DNA of 64,000 bases from Photobacterium marinum (GTDB lineage: Bacteria > Pseudomonadota > Gammaproteobacteria > Enterobacterales > Vibrionaceae). The stretch spans positions 62,001 to 126,000 of the forward strand of contig NZ_AMZO01000006.1 in NCBI RefSeq assembly GCF_000331515.1. Reading direction: 5' to 3'. Position numbers and translations under genes: made by a program. Numbering within the stretch: the first letter of the stretch is position 1; each line of letters starts with the position of its first letter. The notes below the pieces were generated by a model that was not told the DNA's origin, ran no database searches, and worked only from the letters and a program-made list of their open reading frames with translations. This document shows, in pieces, positions 37,295 through 46,617 of the stretch.

Positions 37295-38638
37295 ATGGCA
37301 TTCTCTGAGAGCCCGCAGTTAACCGATCTCTATCAGCTGACAATGGTGCAGAGTTATCTTGATCACGACATGCAAGATCAGGCCGTCTTCGAGTTTTTTG
37401 TGCGCTCTCTGCCGGATAAGCGCAATTTCCTGATGGCTGCCGGGCTGGAACAACTTCTGGATTTTCTCACTCAAACTAAATTCAGTCAGAAAGAGCTGGA
37501 TTATCTTGCCAACAGCGGATTTTTTCGTGACAACCTGATCGATTATCTGAGCAAATTCCGTTTTACCGGACAAGTCGATGCCATGCCGGAAGGCACATTG
37601 TTTTTTGCTAACGAACCTATCGTACGTATCACCGCTCCGCTGCCTGAGGCACAGTTAATCGAGACCCGGCTAATCAACCTACTCCAGCTGCCGACTTTGG
37701 TAGCAACCAAAGCCGCACGCTGCCGTCTTGCCGCCAAAGATAAATTACTGGTCGATTTCGGTCTGCGCCGCGCTCACGGTTCGGAGGCCGGGATGCTGGC
37801 AGCCAGAGCCAGCTATCTTGCCACCTTTGATGGTACATCTAACGTATTAGCCGGACAGCACTACGGCATTCCTGTTTATGGCACCATGGCCCACTCTTAT
37901 GTTCAGGCCCATGAATCAGAGACCCAAGCCTTCCGCCACTTTGCAGCCAGCCAACCAGACAACCTGGTATTACTGGTTGATACCTACGACACCTTTCGGG
38001 GCACAGAGCGGGTCATTGAACTGGCCGAAGCGCTCAAAGCAGAAGGTGTTACCATCAAAGCCCTCCGACTCGACAGCGGAGATCTGGGAGATGAAGCCGT
38101 CAGAGTCAGAGAACTACTCGATCAACACGGTCACCAGGAAATCGGCATTTTTGCCAGCAGCAGCGTAGATGAATACCTGCTGATGCAAATGCACTATGAG
38201 CAGTCTCCCATTACTGGCTATGGCATCGGAACACACCTGACTACCTCAGAAGATGCACCATACCTGAACTGTGCCTATAAACTTGAAGAGTATGCCGGGA
38301 TTGCACGCCGCAAACGCTCTCACGGTAAAGCCACCAGGCCCGGCAGCAAGCAAGTGTTCCGCCATTATGATAAGGACGGCAAGATTGCTTATGACGAACT
38401 TTGTATCGCCAGTGAAGAACCGGAAAGCGGCCAACCACTACTTGAAACAGTTATGCAGAACGGCCAGCGACTAAAAGTACCGGAGTCACTAGATATTATC
38501 CGTCACCGGGTGAAAGAACAGATTCAGACATTACCTGCGGATCTGGCCCACCTGACACGCAAAGAAGAGTTTGAACTAAGGATTTCGCCAGCACTTCAAA
38601 AACTGACTGACGAAACCAACAAACAGTTTAATTTCTGA
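37295..38638 (+). CDS. nicotinate phosphoribosyltransferase
   Basis: A 447-residue cytoplasmic enzyme of NAD salvage: nicotinate, phosphoribosyl diphosphate and ATP give nicotinate mononucleotide. The opening Leu-Thr-Asp-Leu-Tyr-Gln-Leu-Thr-Met motif, the phosphorylatable histidine in Gly-Thr-Met-Ala-His-Ser-Tyr, the Asp-Thr-Tyr-Asp-Thr segment and Arg-Leu-Asp-Ser-Gly-Asp-Leu identify the family. Its length and sequence fit the PncB2-like class rather than the ~400-residue E. coli PncB. A GGAGG ribosome site precedes the ATG and a terminator follows. Nothing around it belongs to NAD metabolism. Confidence 0.92.
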   Translation: MAFSESPQLTDLYQLTMVQSYLDHDMQDQAVFEFFVRSLPDKRNFLMAAGLEQLLDFLTQTKFSQKELDYLANSGFFRDNLIDYLSKFRFTGQVDAMPEGTLFFANEPIVRITAPLPEAQLIETRLINLLQLPTLVATKAARCRLAAKDKLLVDFGLRRAHGSEAGMLAARASYLATFDGTSNVLAGQHYGIPVYGTMAHSYVQAHESETQAFRHFAASQPDNLVLLVDTYDTFRGTERVIELAEALKAEGVTIKALRLDSGDLGDEAVRVRELLDQHGHQEIGIFASSSVDEYLLMQMHYEQSPITGYGIGTHLTTSEDAPYLNCAYKLEEYAGIARRKRSHGKATRPGSKQVFRHYDKDGKIAYDELCIASEEPESGQPLLETVMQNGQRLKVPESLDIIRHRVKEQIQTLPADLAHLTRKEEFELRISPALQKLTDETNKQFNF

Positions 38639-38675
38639 CGTTTGTATTAAGCGACTAATAATTAAAGAACCAGAG

Positions 38676-38701
38676 CGGTCACGGTGTTTCTGACGTGACC
38701 G
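38676..38701 (+). terminator. terminator of the nicotinate phosphoribosyltransferase gene
   Basis: An 8-bp stem (38676-38683 with 38694-38701) followed by TTTTATT, 38 bases after the stop codon. Confidence 0.85.
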
Positions 38702-38947
38702 TTTTATTATTAAAAAATTTCTTTTCACAGAAAAACAAACTGTTATCTCTTATTGATAATATTCATCCAGACGAATCATTATGCAACCATGTCTATATAA
38801 CCTATGTTTTGCATAGGCTACGACTTTCCTCAACAGCCCCCCCAGTAATCCATACAAGTAGTAACACGGATTATTGCCTGAACGTTCAGGTTCTGACGTT
38901 GTTTGTCAATAAGTTACTGTTAATACGGCTCATTGCCAGGAGGCACC

Positions 38948-40048
38948 ATGTTTAATAAATATCGGATAAATAAACTGCGAACCATATTCTCAGCATTCGT
39001 AATCTCTTTCAGTTCTACAGCACTCTCCGCAACGACAGAGCTACCGGCTTTGAATGCACTGCCTGATGAAAGCTCAATATCCGGCCTTTCATCCGGTGCA
39101 TTTATGGCAGCTCAGTTCCATGTCGCTTACTCCAAAGATCTAGTGGGAGCTGGTATTGTCGCTGGAGGCCCGTGGAATTGTGCAGGAAATAATCCTTATG
39201 TGGCACCGATACTGAGTGCGACCACAACTTGTATGAATCCATGTAAGAACAGCCTCTTCGGCTGTTCAAGTATTATGTATCCCAATAGTGGTTACTTAGC
39301 CGAACTGGCCAAACAAACAGCCAACGCCGGGCAGATTGATGCTGTTGAAAATCTCAAAGACGACAACGTCTATATCTTTTCCGGCAGCAGCGATGAAACC
39401 GTTGTCACCGGCGTTGTCGATACCACAGTCGACTTTTACCACAAACTCGGACTGAGTGATGATCACATTCGTTATCTCAACCAAATCAACGCTGGCCATG
39501 CTTTCATCACAACCGATCCTAACGATACAAAATGCAGTATCACCAAAGCGCCTTACATCAATGACTGCGACATCCCGCAAGCACAACAAATTCTCAAACA
39601 TATTTATGGTCAGCAACAGCCAGCAGCAAAATCACTCAGTGGCGAACTCATCGCATTTGATCAAAGTGCTTTCTTTGACGATCCACTTACCAGCATGGAT
39701 GATACCGCTTACGTTTATGTACCCCAAAACTGCCGCACTGAACAATGCAAGGTCCATATCGCCCTGCATGGCTGTAAGCAAGGCATATCAGTCATTGGAA
39801 CCACCTATGTAAAAGAAACCGGCTATTTGGAAGCTGCCGACAGTAACAGCACCATCGTACTTTTCCCTCAGGTAAAAAAATCATCAGTCAGCCCGATGAA
39901 TCCGAAAGGATGCTGGGACTTCTGGGGCTACAGCACGAACAACCTTCCCCCGTACAATTACTACAGTAAAGAAGCACCGCAAATGGTAGCGATTAAGAAA
40001 ATGTTGGATCGCCTGATCAGTAAGCCGGTAAGACTCACAAAGAATTAA
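38948..40048 (+). CDS. secreted polyhydroxybutyrate depolymerase-like esterase
   Basis: A 366-residue exported alpha/beta hydrolase. A consensus AGGAGG sits five bases before the ATG at 38948. The signal peptide ends near Thr-Ala-Leu-Ser-Ala. The nucleophile is in Gly-Leu-Ser-Ser-Gly-Ala-Phe-Met (Ser near residue 50), a histidine follows in Ala-Gly-His-Ala-Phe, and Asp in Gly-Ser-Ser-Asp-Glu is a candidate third residue. Several cysteines (Asn-Cys-Ala, Cys-Met-Asn-Pro-Cys, Phe-Gly-Cys-Ser) suggest disulfides. Sequence and order fit extracellular PHB depolymerases that lack a lectin or fibronectin tail, so it may degrade polyhydroxyalkanoates in the surroundings. Terminator follows. Confidence 0.82.
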   Translation: MFNKYRINKLRTIFSAFVISFSSTALSATTELPALNALPDESSISGLSSGAFMAAQFHVAYSKDLVGAGIVAGGPWNCAGNNPYVAPILSATTTCMNPCKNSLFGCSSIMYPNSGYLAELAKQTANAGQIDAVENLKDDNVYIFSGSSDETVVTGVVDTTVDFYHKLGLSDDHIRYLNQINAGHAFITTDPNDTKCSITKAPYINDCDIPQAQQILKHIYGQQQPAAKSLSGELIAFDQSAFFDDPLTSMDDTAYVYVPQNCRTEQCKVHIALHGCKQGISVIGTTYVKETGYLEAADSNSTIVLFPQVKKSSVSPMNPKGCWDFWGYSTNNLPPYNYYSKEAPQMVAIKKMLDRLISKPVRLTKN

Positions 40049-40088
40049 ACCCGCAACGGCGGTAAAGAACTTTCAGCAGACAATAAAA

Positions 40089-40118
40089 AACGGCCCCGAG
40101 CATAAGCCCGGGGCCGTT
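40089..40118 (+). terminator. terminator of the depolymerase-like gene
   Basis: A 10-bp GC-rich stem (40089-40098 with 40109-40118). A 23-base stretch starting at 40081 is repeated exactly at 40952, in the ackA terminator region. Confidence 0.85.
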
Positions 40119-40959
40119 CTTACCGTTCCGTAATTATCCTGTGTTCCAAGCAGGATAAGCTGGATATAACCAGCAAGATCTGTACAACGTTTAACGTCTT
40201 GAGACCTTTATGCCAGCTCCCCCCCGTAACAAGGGAAGCAGCAAATTTGATCAAAATTTGATTCGCTCAAATCTGAGGACAATTTATCACAAATTTTTAG
40301 TAATGCAAAAATTATTTGAATCATTGCCATTATTTTTGATTTTACTCATTAGAATTGCACTTTGTTGAATAACTGTTCAGACAACACTTTACAAAACCAG
40401 ATTCAACCGATCGCATAGGTAGCTAAATTAAGACCAATTAGTAAAGAATGTGATCAGATAATAACTAAAAACAATCAAATCAAGACGATAAACCACTGAT
40501 TATGAATACCTTGACACCTTAAACTGTGAGATATTTTGAGTGTGTGCTGTTGTTCTTCTCTTTGAAAAACAAACTAAAGCAGCCTGTTATTTATACAAAA
40601 TTTGGTTTTCATTTCTGAAAAGGCCAACAAAATTTTCTGTTTGACCAAACAAATCCATTCAACTTTTTTTGAATGAACGATAGGCTCTTATTCAATTATT
40701 TTGTAATAACTGAAAACATCCACTACCTAAAAGTTTTTCCAAAAAACTTAAGTCAGAAGCTTTAGGACATTCGTCTTAACGTGGTCTCTCTCGTGCTTGT
40801 CAAAGAGTCCATAGAACATTCTTAGCTCTGACACTATCGGTAGCTGCGACAGCTAATAGTCTATTTGACAGCCTTGGAAGGGAATATGCACGAAGCAATT
40901 TTTGATACAACTTATTTAACTAAACTCGGCACAGGGGCCGTTTTTTAATGGCAATAAAA
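40119..40959. other. long structured spacer between depolymerase-like gene and ackA
   Basis: No protein-like frame. It contains CATTCAA-N6-TTGAATG (40656-40675); paired segments TGTCAAA (40798-40804) and TTTGACA (40864-40870) enclosing a TAGCTG/CAGCTA hairpin (40841-40855); a sequence like a sigma-54 promoter core (TGG at 40875, TGCA at 40887); and GGGGCCGTTTTTT (40934-40946), complementary to 40956-40968. These suggest a small RNA or attenuator, but none is recognised. Confidence 0.4.
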
Positions 40960-40989
40960 AACGGCCCCGAGCATCTGCTCAGGGCCGTT
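40960..40989 (-). terminator. terminator of ackA
   Basis: On the - strand a 14-bp stem with one mismatch (40960-40973 region with 40976-40989), then TTTTATT. The left arm can instead pair with 40934-40946 over 13 perfect base pairs, so two exclusive hairpins compete for it. Confidence 0.9.
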
Positions 40990-41025
40990 TCTAATTCAGT
41001 GGTAACCCCGGAGGGTTACAGTCTA

Positions 41026-42219
41026 TTAAGCATGTAGAAGCGCCATAGATTCTTTAGCAATTACCCACTCTTCGTTAGTTGGGATAACCATAGCTACTGG
41101 TGTGTTAGGCTGAGTGATAACACCCTTGTTGCCAAAGCGTGCATCTGCGTTTGCAGCTTCATCTTCACGGTAGCCGAAAATCTTCAGAGATTTCAGTACT
41201 TCGCTGCGAACCTGCATTGAGTTCTCGCCGATACCACCGGTAAATACGATGCCGTCCAGCTCGTCCAGAGAAACCATGTAAGAAGCGATGTATTTCGCTA
41301 CACGGTAATTAAACATATCGAATGCCAGCTTCGCAGCTTCGTTGCCGTTTTCCATCGCTTCGATAATGCCGCGGCAGTCACTGGTCAGGCCTGAAACACC
41401 CAGGAAGCCTGAGTTACCAACAAGTTCTTTGTGCAGACGCTCTTCAGTCCAGCCTTTCTTCAGCAGGAACTCAAGGATACTTGGGTCTAGGTCACCACAG
41501 CGAGTACCCATCATCAAACCTGCAAGCGGGGTGAAGCCCATGCTGGTATCAACACTCTTACCGTTCTTAACCGCACATACTGATGCGCCGTTACCCAGGT
41601 GAACAGTGATGAAGCTGCTTTCTTCAGCTTCCTTGTTAACCATTTTCGCTGCTTCGCGGCTAACATAGTAGTGGCTTGTGCCGTGGAAACCGTAACGACG
41701 GATGCCGTATTCTTTGTACAGTTCCTTAGAAATTGCGTAAGTGTACGCTTTTTCTGGCATAGACTGGTGGAAAGCTGTGTCGAATACTGCGTATTGTGCC
41801 AGTGTAGGGAATGCCTTAACTGCTGCACGCATACCGATAACGTGTGCCGGGTTGTGAAGAGGAGCCAGATCTTTCAGGTCTTCGATTTCCTGCATAATCT
41901 GTTCATCGATCTTCACGGTCTTAGTGAACTTCTCACCGCCGTGTACAACACGATGACCTACAGCCACGATGTCTTGTTTGATACCAAGCTCTTCAAGCAG
42001 AGCAACAATGCGGTCTACTGCCTGCTGGTGGTGATTACCAGAATCATCCAGTTTGTATTCGTGTTTTTCGCCGTTGATTTTCCAGCTAACGTTAGCTTCA
42101 GGAAGGTTGAAACACTCACCCAGGCCACTCAGAGTTGCTTCGCCGGTAACAGTGTCGATCAACGCGAACTTAAGTGAAGAACTACCAGAGTTGATTACAA
42201 GAACTAGAGAATTGCTCAT
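41026..42219 (-). CDS. ackA: acetate kinase
   Basis: 397 residues; converts acetyl phosphate and ADP to acetate and ATP (and the reverse). Full ASKHA-fold signatures are present: Val-Ile-Asn-Ser-Gly-Ser-Ser-Ser at the start, Gly-His-Arg-Val-Val-His-Gly-Gly, Asp-Thr-Ala-Phe-His, Tyr-Gly-Phe-His-Gly-Thr-Ser-His, and Phe-Thr-Gly-Gly-Ile-Gly-Glu-Asn near the end. No phosphotransacetylase gene is adjacent, which is usual for the second acetate kinase on chromosome II of vibrios. Together with pfl in this window it could complete mixed-acid fermentation with a pta elsewhere. A GAGAGA ribosome site precedes the ATG; its terminator is at 40960. Confidence 0.96.
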   Translation of the reverse strand: MSNSLVLVINSGSSSLKFALIDTVTGEATLSGLGECFNLPEANVSWKINGEKHEYKLDDSGNHHQQAVDRIVALLEELGIKQDIVAVGHRVVHGGEKFTKTVKIDEQIMQEIEDLKDLAPLHNPAHVIGMRAAVKAFPTLAQYAVFDTAFHQSMPEKAYTYAISKELYKEYGIRRYGFHGTSHYYVSREAAKMVNKEAEESSFITVHLGNGASVCAVKNGKSVDTSMGFTPLAGLMMGTRCGDLDPSILEFLLKKGWTEERLHKELVGNSGFLGVSGLTSDCRGIIEAMENGNEAAKLAFDMFNYRVAKYIASYMVSLDELDGIVFTGGIGENSMQVRSEVLKSLKIFGYREDEAANADARFGNKGVITQPNTPVAMVIPTNEEWVIAKESMALLHA

Positions 42220-42574
42220 GGTTATCTCTCAGATTATTTAGGGCTTAAGGACAACATGTTGTCCCGTTACACGTCTTTATCTAGACTGCCGATAAACATG
42301 TGTGGAGCATCATTTATTCAGCATTGTATGTTTTGATTATATTATTCAATTTTTTTTGAATAACTCAACTTTTGTTTTTGGGATTTGCAAAAAAATTGAG
42401 AATTCGCTGGTCCAGATCAAGTTTATGGCAACGAAAACGTTTCCCTCGGTATAAAAAACGTGCATTTTTTTAAAATTTTTTTGAGTGCTGCAAATTTATT
42501 CATATTTGTTAGTGCCAATCTAAATGAGTAAATCGTAACCAATTCAAGTTGAGATTCAAAAAGGATATATAACT
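42220..42574. promoter_or_regulatory. divergent promoter region of ackA and fabV
   Basis: 355 bases between two divergent starts. It contains a perfect inverted repeat TTATTCAA-N6-TTGAATAA (42342-42363) inside a T-rich tract, related to the CATTCAA-N6-TTGAATG element on the other side of ackA. A CTGGTC at 42409-42414 is one half of a FadR-type site, but the second half does not match. Confidence 0.4.
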
Positions 42575-43777
42575 ATGATCATCAACCCTGTCATCAAAGG
42601 TGTCGTCGCTCGCTCAGCCCACCCGATCGGTTGTCGTGAGGCGGTAAAGCAACAAATCACTTATTGTCAGTCAGCACCACAGATTCATGATGGACCTAAA
42701 CGAGCATTAATTCTTGGAGCGTCTTCAGGTTTTGGCCTTGCTTCGCGAATAAGCCTGACTTTTGGTGGCAGTCGCACCAAAACCTTAGGAGTGTCTTTCG
42801 AGCGAGGTCCATCGGACAAAGGTGTTGGTAGTGCCGGCTGGTATAACAACATTTACTTTAAGCAAGAAGCAGAAAAGAACGGGCTGAAGGCAGTGAACCT
42901 TATTGGCGATGCATTCTCACCAAAAATGCGTGAACAGGTGATCCGTACTATCAAAGAAGAATTTGACGGCCAAGTTGATCTAATTATTTACAGCCTTGCG
43001 TCCGGTGTTCGCCCTAATCTACAAACCGGTGAGTTCTGGCATTCAGCGATCAAACCCATTGGCAATGCCATCAACGGGTTGACTTTAAACCTGGAACACG
43101 AGGAATTAACAGAAACCAGCCTTTCACCGGCCTCAGATCAGGAAGTGCACGATACGATTAAGGTAATGGGCGGTGAAGACTGGGAAGAGTGGATAACCCT
43201 GCTAAACAACGCAGGTGTACTGGCCGAAGGCTGCAAAACCATCGCTTATTCCTATATAGGCCCCAAATCAACCTACCCGATTTATCATCTAGGCACACTG
43301 GGTCAGGCAAAATTGGATCTTCACAACAAGGCTGATCTTATCCACCAGAAGTTGCAGGACATCAAAGGCGAGGCCCATGTTGCAGTGTGTAAAGCCCTGG
43401 TCACCAAAGCCAGCGTCTTTATTCCGGGCTTTTCACCGTACCTTCTGGCTCTGTTCAAAGTGATGAAAACAATGGGGCTACACGAAGGCTGTATTGAACA
43501 AGCTCAGCGACTGTTTAACAGTAAACTCTATACCACTTCCGGCGAAGCGGTTATCGATGAAAACCGTCTGATCCGCCTTGATGACTGGGAACTACGTGAC
43601 GATGTCCAACGGGCAGTGACAGAATTGATGGCTAACATCACCCCGGATAACTTCAAACAACTCGGTGATTTTGACGGCTATCAGGAAGACTTTCTGAAAC
43701 TCAACGGATTTGGCTTTGATAGCATTGATTACGGGCAAGATATCAGTATGGCTTTTATGGAAAGCCTGAAGCCATAA
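42575..43777 (+). CDS. fabV: FabV-type enoyl-ACP/trans-2-enoyl-CoA reductase
   Basis: A 400-residue NADH-dependent reductase for the last step of fatty-acid elongation. It is an enlarged short-chain dehydrogenase: Gly-Ala-Ser-Ser-Gly-Phe-Gly-Leu nucleotide motif near residue 48, and the FabV signature Tyr-x8-Lys (Tyr in Tyr-Ile-Gly-Pro-Lys, Lys in Gly-Gln-Ala-Lys). Opening Met-Ile-Ile-Asn-Pro and length match V. cholerae FabV, the founding member, known to be insensitive to triclosan. Solitary gene, divergent from ackA, with AAGGA before the ATG. Confidence 0.95.
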   Translation: MIINPVIKGVVARSAHPIGCREAVKQQITYCQSAPQIHDGPKRALILGASSGFGLASRISLTFGGSRTKTLGVSFERGPSDKGVGSAGWYNNIYFKQEAEKNGLKAVNLIGDAFSPKMREQVIRTIKEEFDGQVDLIIYSLASGVRPNLQTGEFWHSAIKPIGNAINGLTLNLEHEELTETSLSPASDQEVHDTIKVMGGEDWEEWITLLNNAGVLAEGCKTIAYSYIGPKSTYPIYHLGTLGQAKLDLHNKADLIHQKLQDIKGEAHVAVCKALVTKASVFIPGFSPYLLALFKVMKTMGLHEGCIEQAQRLFNSKLYTTSGEAVIDENRLIRLDDWELRDDVQRAVTELMANITPDNFKQLGDFDGYQEDFLKLNGFGFDSIDYGQDISMAFMESLKP

Positions 43778-43862
43778 CCCGCCTAAAAGCAAAAGCCACC
43801 AGCAGCGTAAGCTTAAGAACATTTACCTATGTAATACCCGAGTACCAAGTTCGGGTATTGTC

Positions 43863-44789
43863 TTACGCGAAGGCTTTTGTTGATGAGTGCGAGGGCTCAG
43901 ACCAGCGTTTCTCTTGGAACCAGCGGCACAGAAATGTCATCAGGCTACGGATACGCGGATTGACATGGACATCCCGATGACAAACCAACCACCAGTTAAT
44001 CGGTGGCAAATCAGCCTTTGGTACCAACTGAATCAACTCCGAATATTGTTCAGCAATAGGCTGGAGGGTCACGCCAACCCCAGCTCCAGCACAAATTAAC
44101 TCCACCTGCATTTTCTGGCTGTCTGTTCGGAAGCTGAAATTCGATTTATCTAACGTCTTGCCTTTACGATCTGCTTCATCAATGTACTTACTGTCAAAGT
44201 CATAGCCGATAAGCTGGTAAGCACCGGAATGAAGTTCTTCTAACGTCTGCGGTTCTCCCCTTTCTGCGAGATACATCCGATGAGCATAAAAGCCAACCGC
44301 CCCCTCAAACAAATGACTGACTACAAGATCAGGCTGATACGGTTTTTCCTTCGCGAGGTGTAAGTCAGCATCCCGCTTATTGAGATTTACATCCTGATCT
44401 GAAACTAAAATCTCAACATCGATTAAGGGAAACTCGCGCTTAAAGGCCGCTATGGCTTCAGGAATAAAATAATATGCAGCAAGTTCTCGAACTGCCAACC
44501 GAACATGTCCTTCTACCAGCTCAGAGCCAGCCTTTATCTGACGAACGAAACTCTCTGCTCCCCTTGCGGTTTCCCTGGCCGAAGCCAGCAGGTTGGCACC
44601 GGCAGCTGTAACCGTCAGTCCATTGTAGGAGCGATCAAATAAATTTTGGCCACATTTTTCTTCCAAGGCACAAATATAGCGACTAACCGTCGGCTGAGAA
44701 ACACCCAGAACTTGAGCCGCTGCTGACATACTTCCCTCTTCCGCTACAGATAAAAATACACGAATGCTATCCCATTCCATTTTATTCAT
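43863..44789 (-). CDS. LysR-family transcriptional regulator
   Basis: 308 residues with an N-terminal winged helix-turn-helix (Gly-Ser-Met-Ser-Ala-Ala-Ala-Gln-Val-Leu-Gly-Val-Ser-Gln-Pro-Thr-Val-Ser-Arg) and the two-lobe effector domain. It is divergent from a Rossmann-fold protein gene 100 bases away, the usual position for a LysR regulator and its target, so that gene is its likely client. Effector unknown. The ribosome site is weak (AGG nine bases upstream); a second Met three codons in is an alternative start. Confidence 0.9.
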   Translation of the reverse strand: MNKMEWDSIRVFLSVAEEGSMSAAAQVLGVSQPTVSRYICALEEKCGQNLFDRSYNGLTVTAAGANLLASARETARGAESFVRQIKAGSELVEGHVRLAVRELAAYYFIPEAIAAFKREFPLIDVEILVSDQDVNLNKRDADLHLAKEKPYQPDLVVSHLFEGAVGFYAHRMYLAERGEPQTLEELHSGAYQLIGYDFDSKYIDEADRKGKTLDKSNFSFRTDSQKMQVELICAGAGVGVTLQPIAEQYSELIQLVPKADLPPINWWLVCHRDVHVNPRIRSLMTFLCRWFQEKRWSEPSHSSTKAFA

Positions 44790-44891
44790 TTGCGTATACC
44801 TGCTATGTGCTTTTATCTGTTTACTATACCGACATTAACAAACAAACTGCATGTGTGGGGAATGATATGAATCACAGGATAAAGGGTAACA

Positions 44892-45824
44892 ATGAGAAAA
44901 GCCTTGGTTTTCGGGATCAGTCAGGAAATGGGCAGCCATTTATGTCGCGCACTGATTCAACAGAACTGGGAAGTGCTCGGCATCGTTCGAGACAGTTATA
45001 CCGAGGCGCCGGTACTTAGTAACCTGACGCTGGTAGAAATGGGTCCTGAAGATATGGATTTTCTACATGAAATCGCAGAAGAAGTTGATAGTATCTTTGT
45101 CCACCTACCGGAAGCTGCCAACCGCAATTTCATCTTCTCGATGAGCCAAATCATTGCTCTTGCAGAAAAACTCCAACTTCAGCTGGTACTCACCACCAAT
45201 AAATACGAAATTAAACAGAACCTGATGTCATCGTTAACTTTCTGGAATCAAAAGCAACCGGTTACTATTTACTTACCCCAAAAGCTCAAAAAGCGGTTAC
45301 AACAAGCAGAAAAAAACGGAACAAAAATCTTAGTGTTATGCTGTGGACATAGCCTAAGTTGCACGCTGGATAATGGCTACCTCGGCATGCTAATCAAAGA
45401 AACACAGAGCAAAGTAATAATTCAATCACCAGGGCCGGATAGCCTACCGCATTACTGGACATATCTACCTGATCTGGCTAACAATCTAGTACACTTTCTG
45501 GATGAAAATGAGAGTGTTGAAAAACCAGGACTCAATATTACCTACTACCCTGGACATCAGGCCAGTATCAATGATATCGCCCGCTGCCTTGAACTCAGCA
45601 GCGGCAAGCCCGTATCAGTAATGCCTATGCGCTGGACAATACTGGAATTCATCGCCCTGTTCTCACCACTGTTCCGTCGCTTCCTACGAACGCGAACCCT
45701 GTGGCAACATGGTAGTAAACCGCCCGCCAGTTCCAGTCGGTTACGCACCAAAACTGAAATGGTGCATACACCGCTGGAGCTGGCTCTTAAGCAAAACTGG
45801 CGTAAATTATCCAGACAGAATTAA
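44892..45824 (+). CDS. NAD(P)-binding Rossmann-fold (NmrA/atypical SDR-like) protein
   Basis: 310 residues. Starts with a beta strand and a glycine-rich loop (Val-Phe-Gly-Ile-Ser-Gln-Glu-Met-Gly-Ser-His) that departs from the usual Gly-x-x-Gly-x-x-Gly, so nucleotide binding is uncertain. The overall order resembles NmrA/NAD-epimerase relatives, some of which act as redox sensors without catalysis. The C-terminus is basic. No Tyr-x-x-x-Lys pair is evident. AAAGGG precedes the ATG. Divergent partner of the LysR gene and probably controlled by it. Confidence 0.6.
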   Translation: MRKALVFGISQEMGSHLCRALIQQNWEVLGIVRDSYTEAPVLSNLTLVEMGPEDMDFLHEIAEEVDSIFVHLPEAANRNFIFSMSQIIALAEKLQLQLVLTTNKYEIKQNLMSSLTFWNQKQPVTIYLPQKLKKRLQQAEKNGTKILVLCCGHSLSCTLDNGYLGMLIKETQSKVIIQSPGPDSLPHYWTYLPDLANNLVHFLDENESVEKPGLNITYYPGHQASINDIARCLELSSGKPVSVMPMRWTILEFIALFSPLFRRFLRTRTLWQHGSKPPASSSRLRTKTEMVHTPLELALKQNWRKLSRQN

Positions 45825-45857
45825 TCCCGTTAATTTACATCAATACAGATTATGCTG

Positions 45858-46520
45858 TTATTTTTCAAAATAGCGAAAACGTTCAAACAAGGCTTCAATG
45901 TCAGCGCTGCACATTAAATCCATGTTTTCCTGCAAGATCTCAATTGACCAATCCCACCATTTCATTTCAAGTAACATCTCAATCTGCATCTCTGTAAAAC
46001 GCTTCTTGATAGCCTGTCCCGGGTTGCCGACTACCACGGAGTAAGGATCGACGTCTTTGGTAACCACGGTACGCGCACCAATCACAGCCCCGTCGCCAAT
46101 TTTTACCCCAGGCATAATCACACATTCCGAACCAATCCAGACGTCATTGCCAATCACCGTATCACCGGCTCGCTCGAAGCCCGATTTGACCTTATCGCCA
46201 AAACGGCTGACATCAAACGGAAATGACGATACCCAGTCATGGCGGTGCCCCTGGTTTCCAGCCAGCATGAAGGTAGCACCAGATGCAATAGAACAAAATT
46301 TGCCGATGATCAACTTGTCAACTTCACCGAAGATCCCCGATTCCCAAACCGCACGGGTCGAATGATCGCCCAACAGATATCGAACGCACTGATCCTCAAA
46401 ATGCTTATCGTGATAATAGCCCGAGTAATAAGTATGATCCCCTACTGAAATGTTCGGATTCTTTATATGCTCCCGAACTTCGTAGCCCCCAAGCCACGAT
46501 GGAAATATGGATGATGACAT
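45858..46520 (-). CDS. catB: CatB-type (xenobiotic) acetyltransferase
   Basis: 220 residues from the ATG at 46520, five bases after AAGGGG. A left-handed beta-helix hexapeptide acetyltransferase of the Vat/CatB family, which transfers acetyl from acetyl-CoA to hydroxyl groups of chloramphenicol or streptogramins. Conserved pieces: Gly-x-Tyr-Tyr-Ser-Gly-Tyr-Tyr-His, Asp-Lys-Leu-Ile-Ile-Gly-x-Phe-Cys-Ser-Ile, the catalytic histidine in Gly-Asn-Gln-Gly-His-Arg, Val-Trp-Ile-Gly-Ser-Glu, and Val-Gly-Asn-Pro. About ten residues longer at the N-terminus than classic CatB. No mobile element adjoins it, so it seems an intrinsic copy; actual drug activity is untested. Confidence 0.88.
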   Translation of the reverse strand: MSSSIFPSWLGGYEVREHIKNPNISVGDHTYYSGYYHDKHFEDQCVRYLLGDHSTRAVWESGIFGEVDKLIIGKFCSIASGATFMLAGNQGHRHDWVSSFPFDVSRFGDKVKSGFERAGDTVIGNDVWIGSECVIMPGVKIGDGAVIGARTVVTKDVDPYSVVVGNPGQAIKKRFTEMQIEMLLEMKWWDWSIEILQENMDLMCSADIEALFERFRYFEK

Positions 46521-46617
46521 AGTCACCCCTTTCTAATTATTAATTACTGCCTACCCACAACAAAAAATCAGAGTAGAATGCCTCTTCCAACATTTTCACG
46601 TTTTCGAGTGTTGATAA

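Noticed and set aside
40798..40870. A 73-base segment with 7-bp complementary ends, the size and shape of a tRNA acceptor stem.
   Set aside because: No TpsiC-loop consensus, D-loop GG or anticodon arm can be placed and no CCA-like end follows. I keep it only as possible RNA structure.
45858..46617. An integron cassette around the CatB-type gene.
   Set aside because: No attC-like imperfect palindrome or integrase lies near; the gene is flanked by ordinary chromosomal genes.
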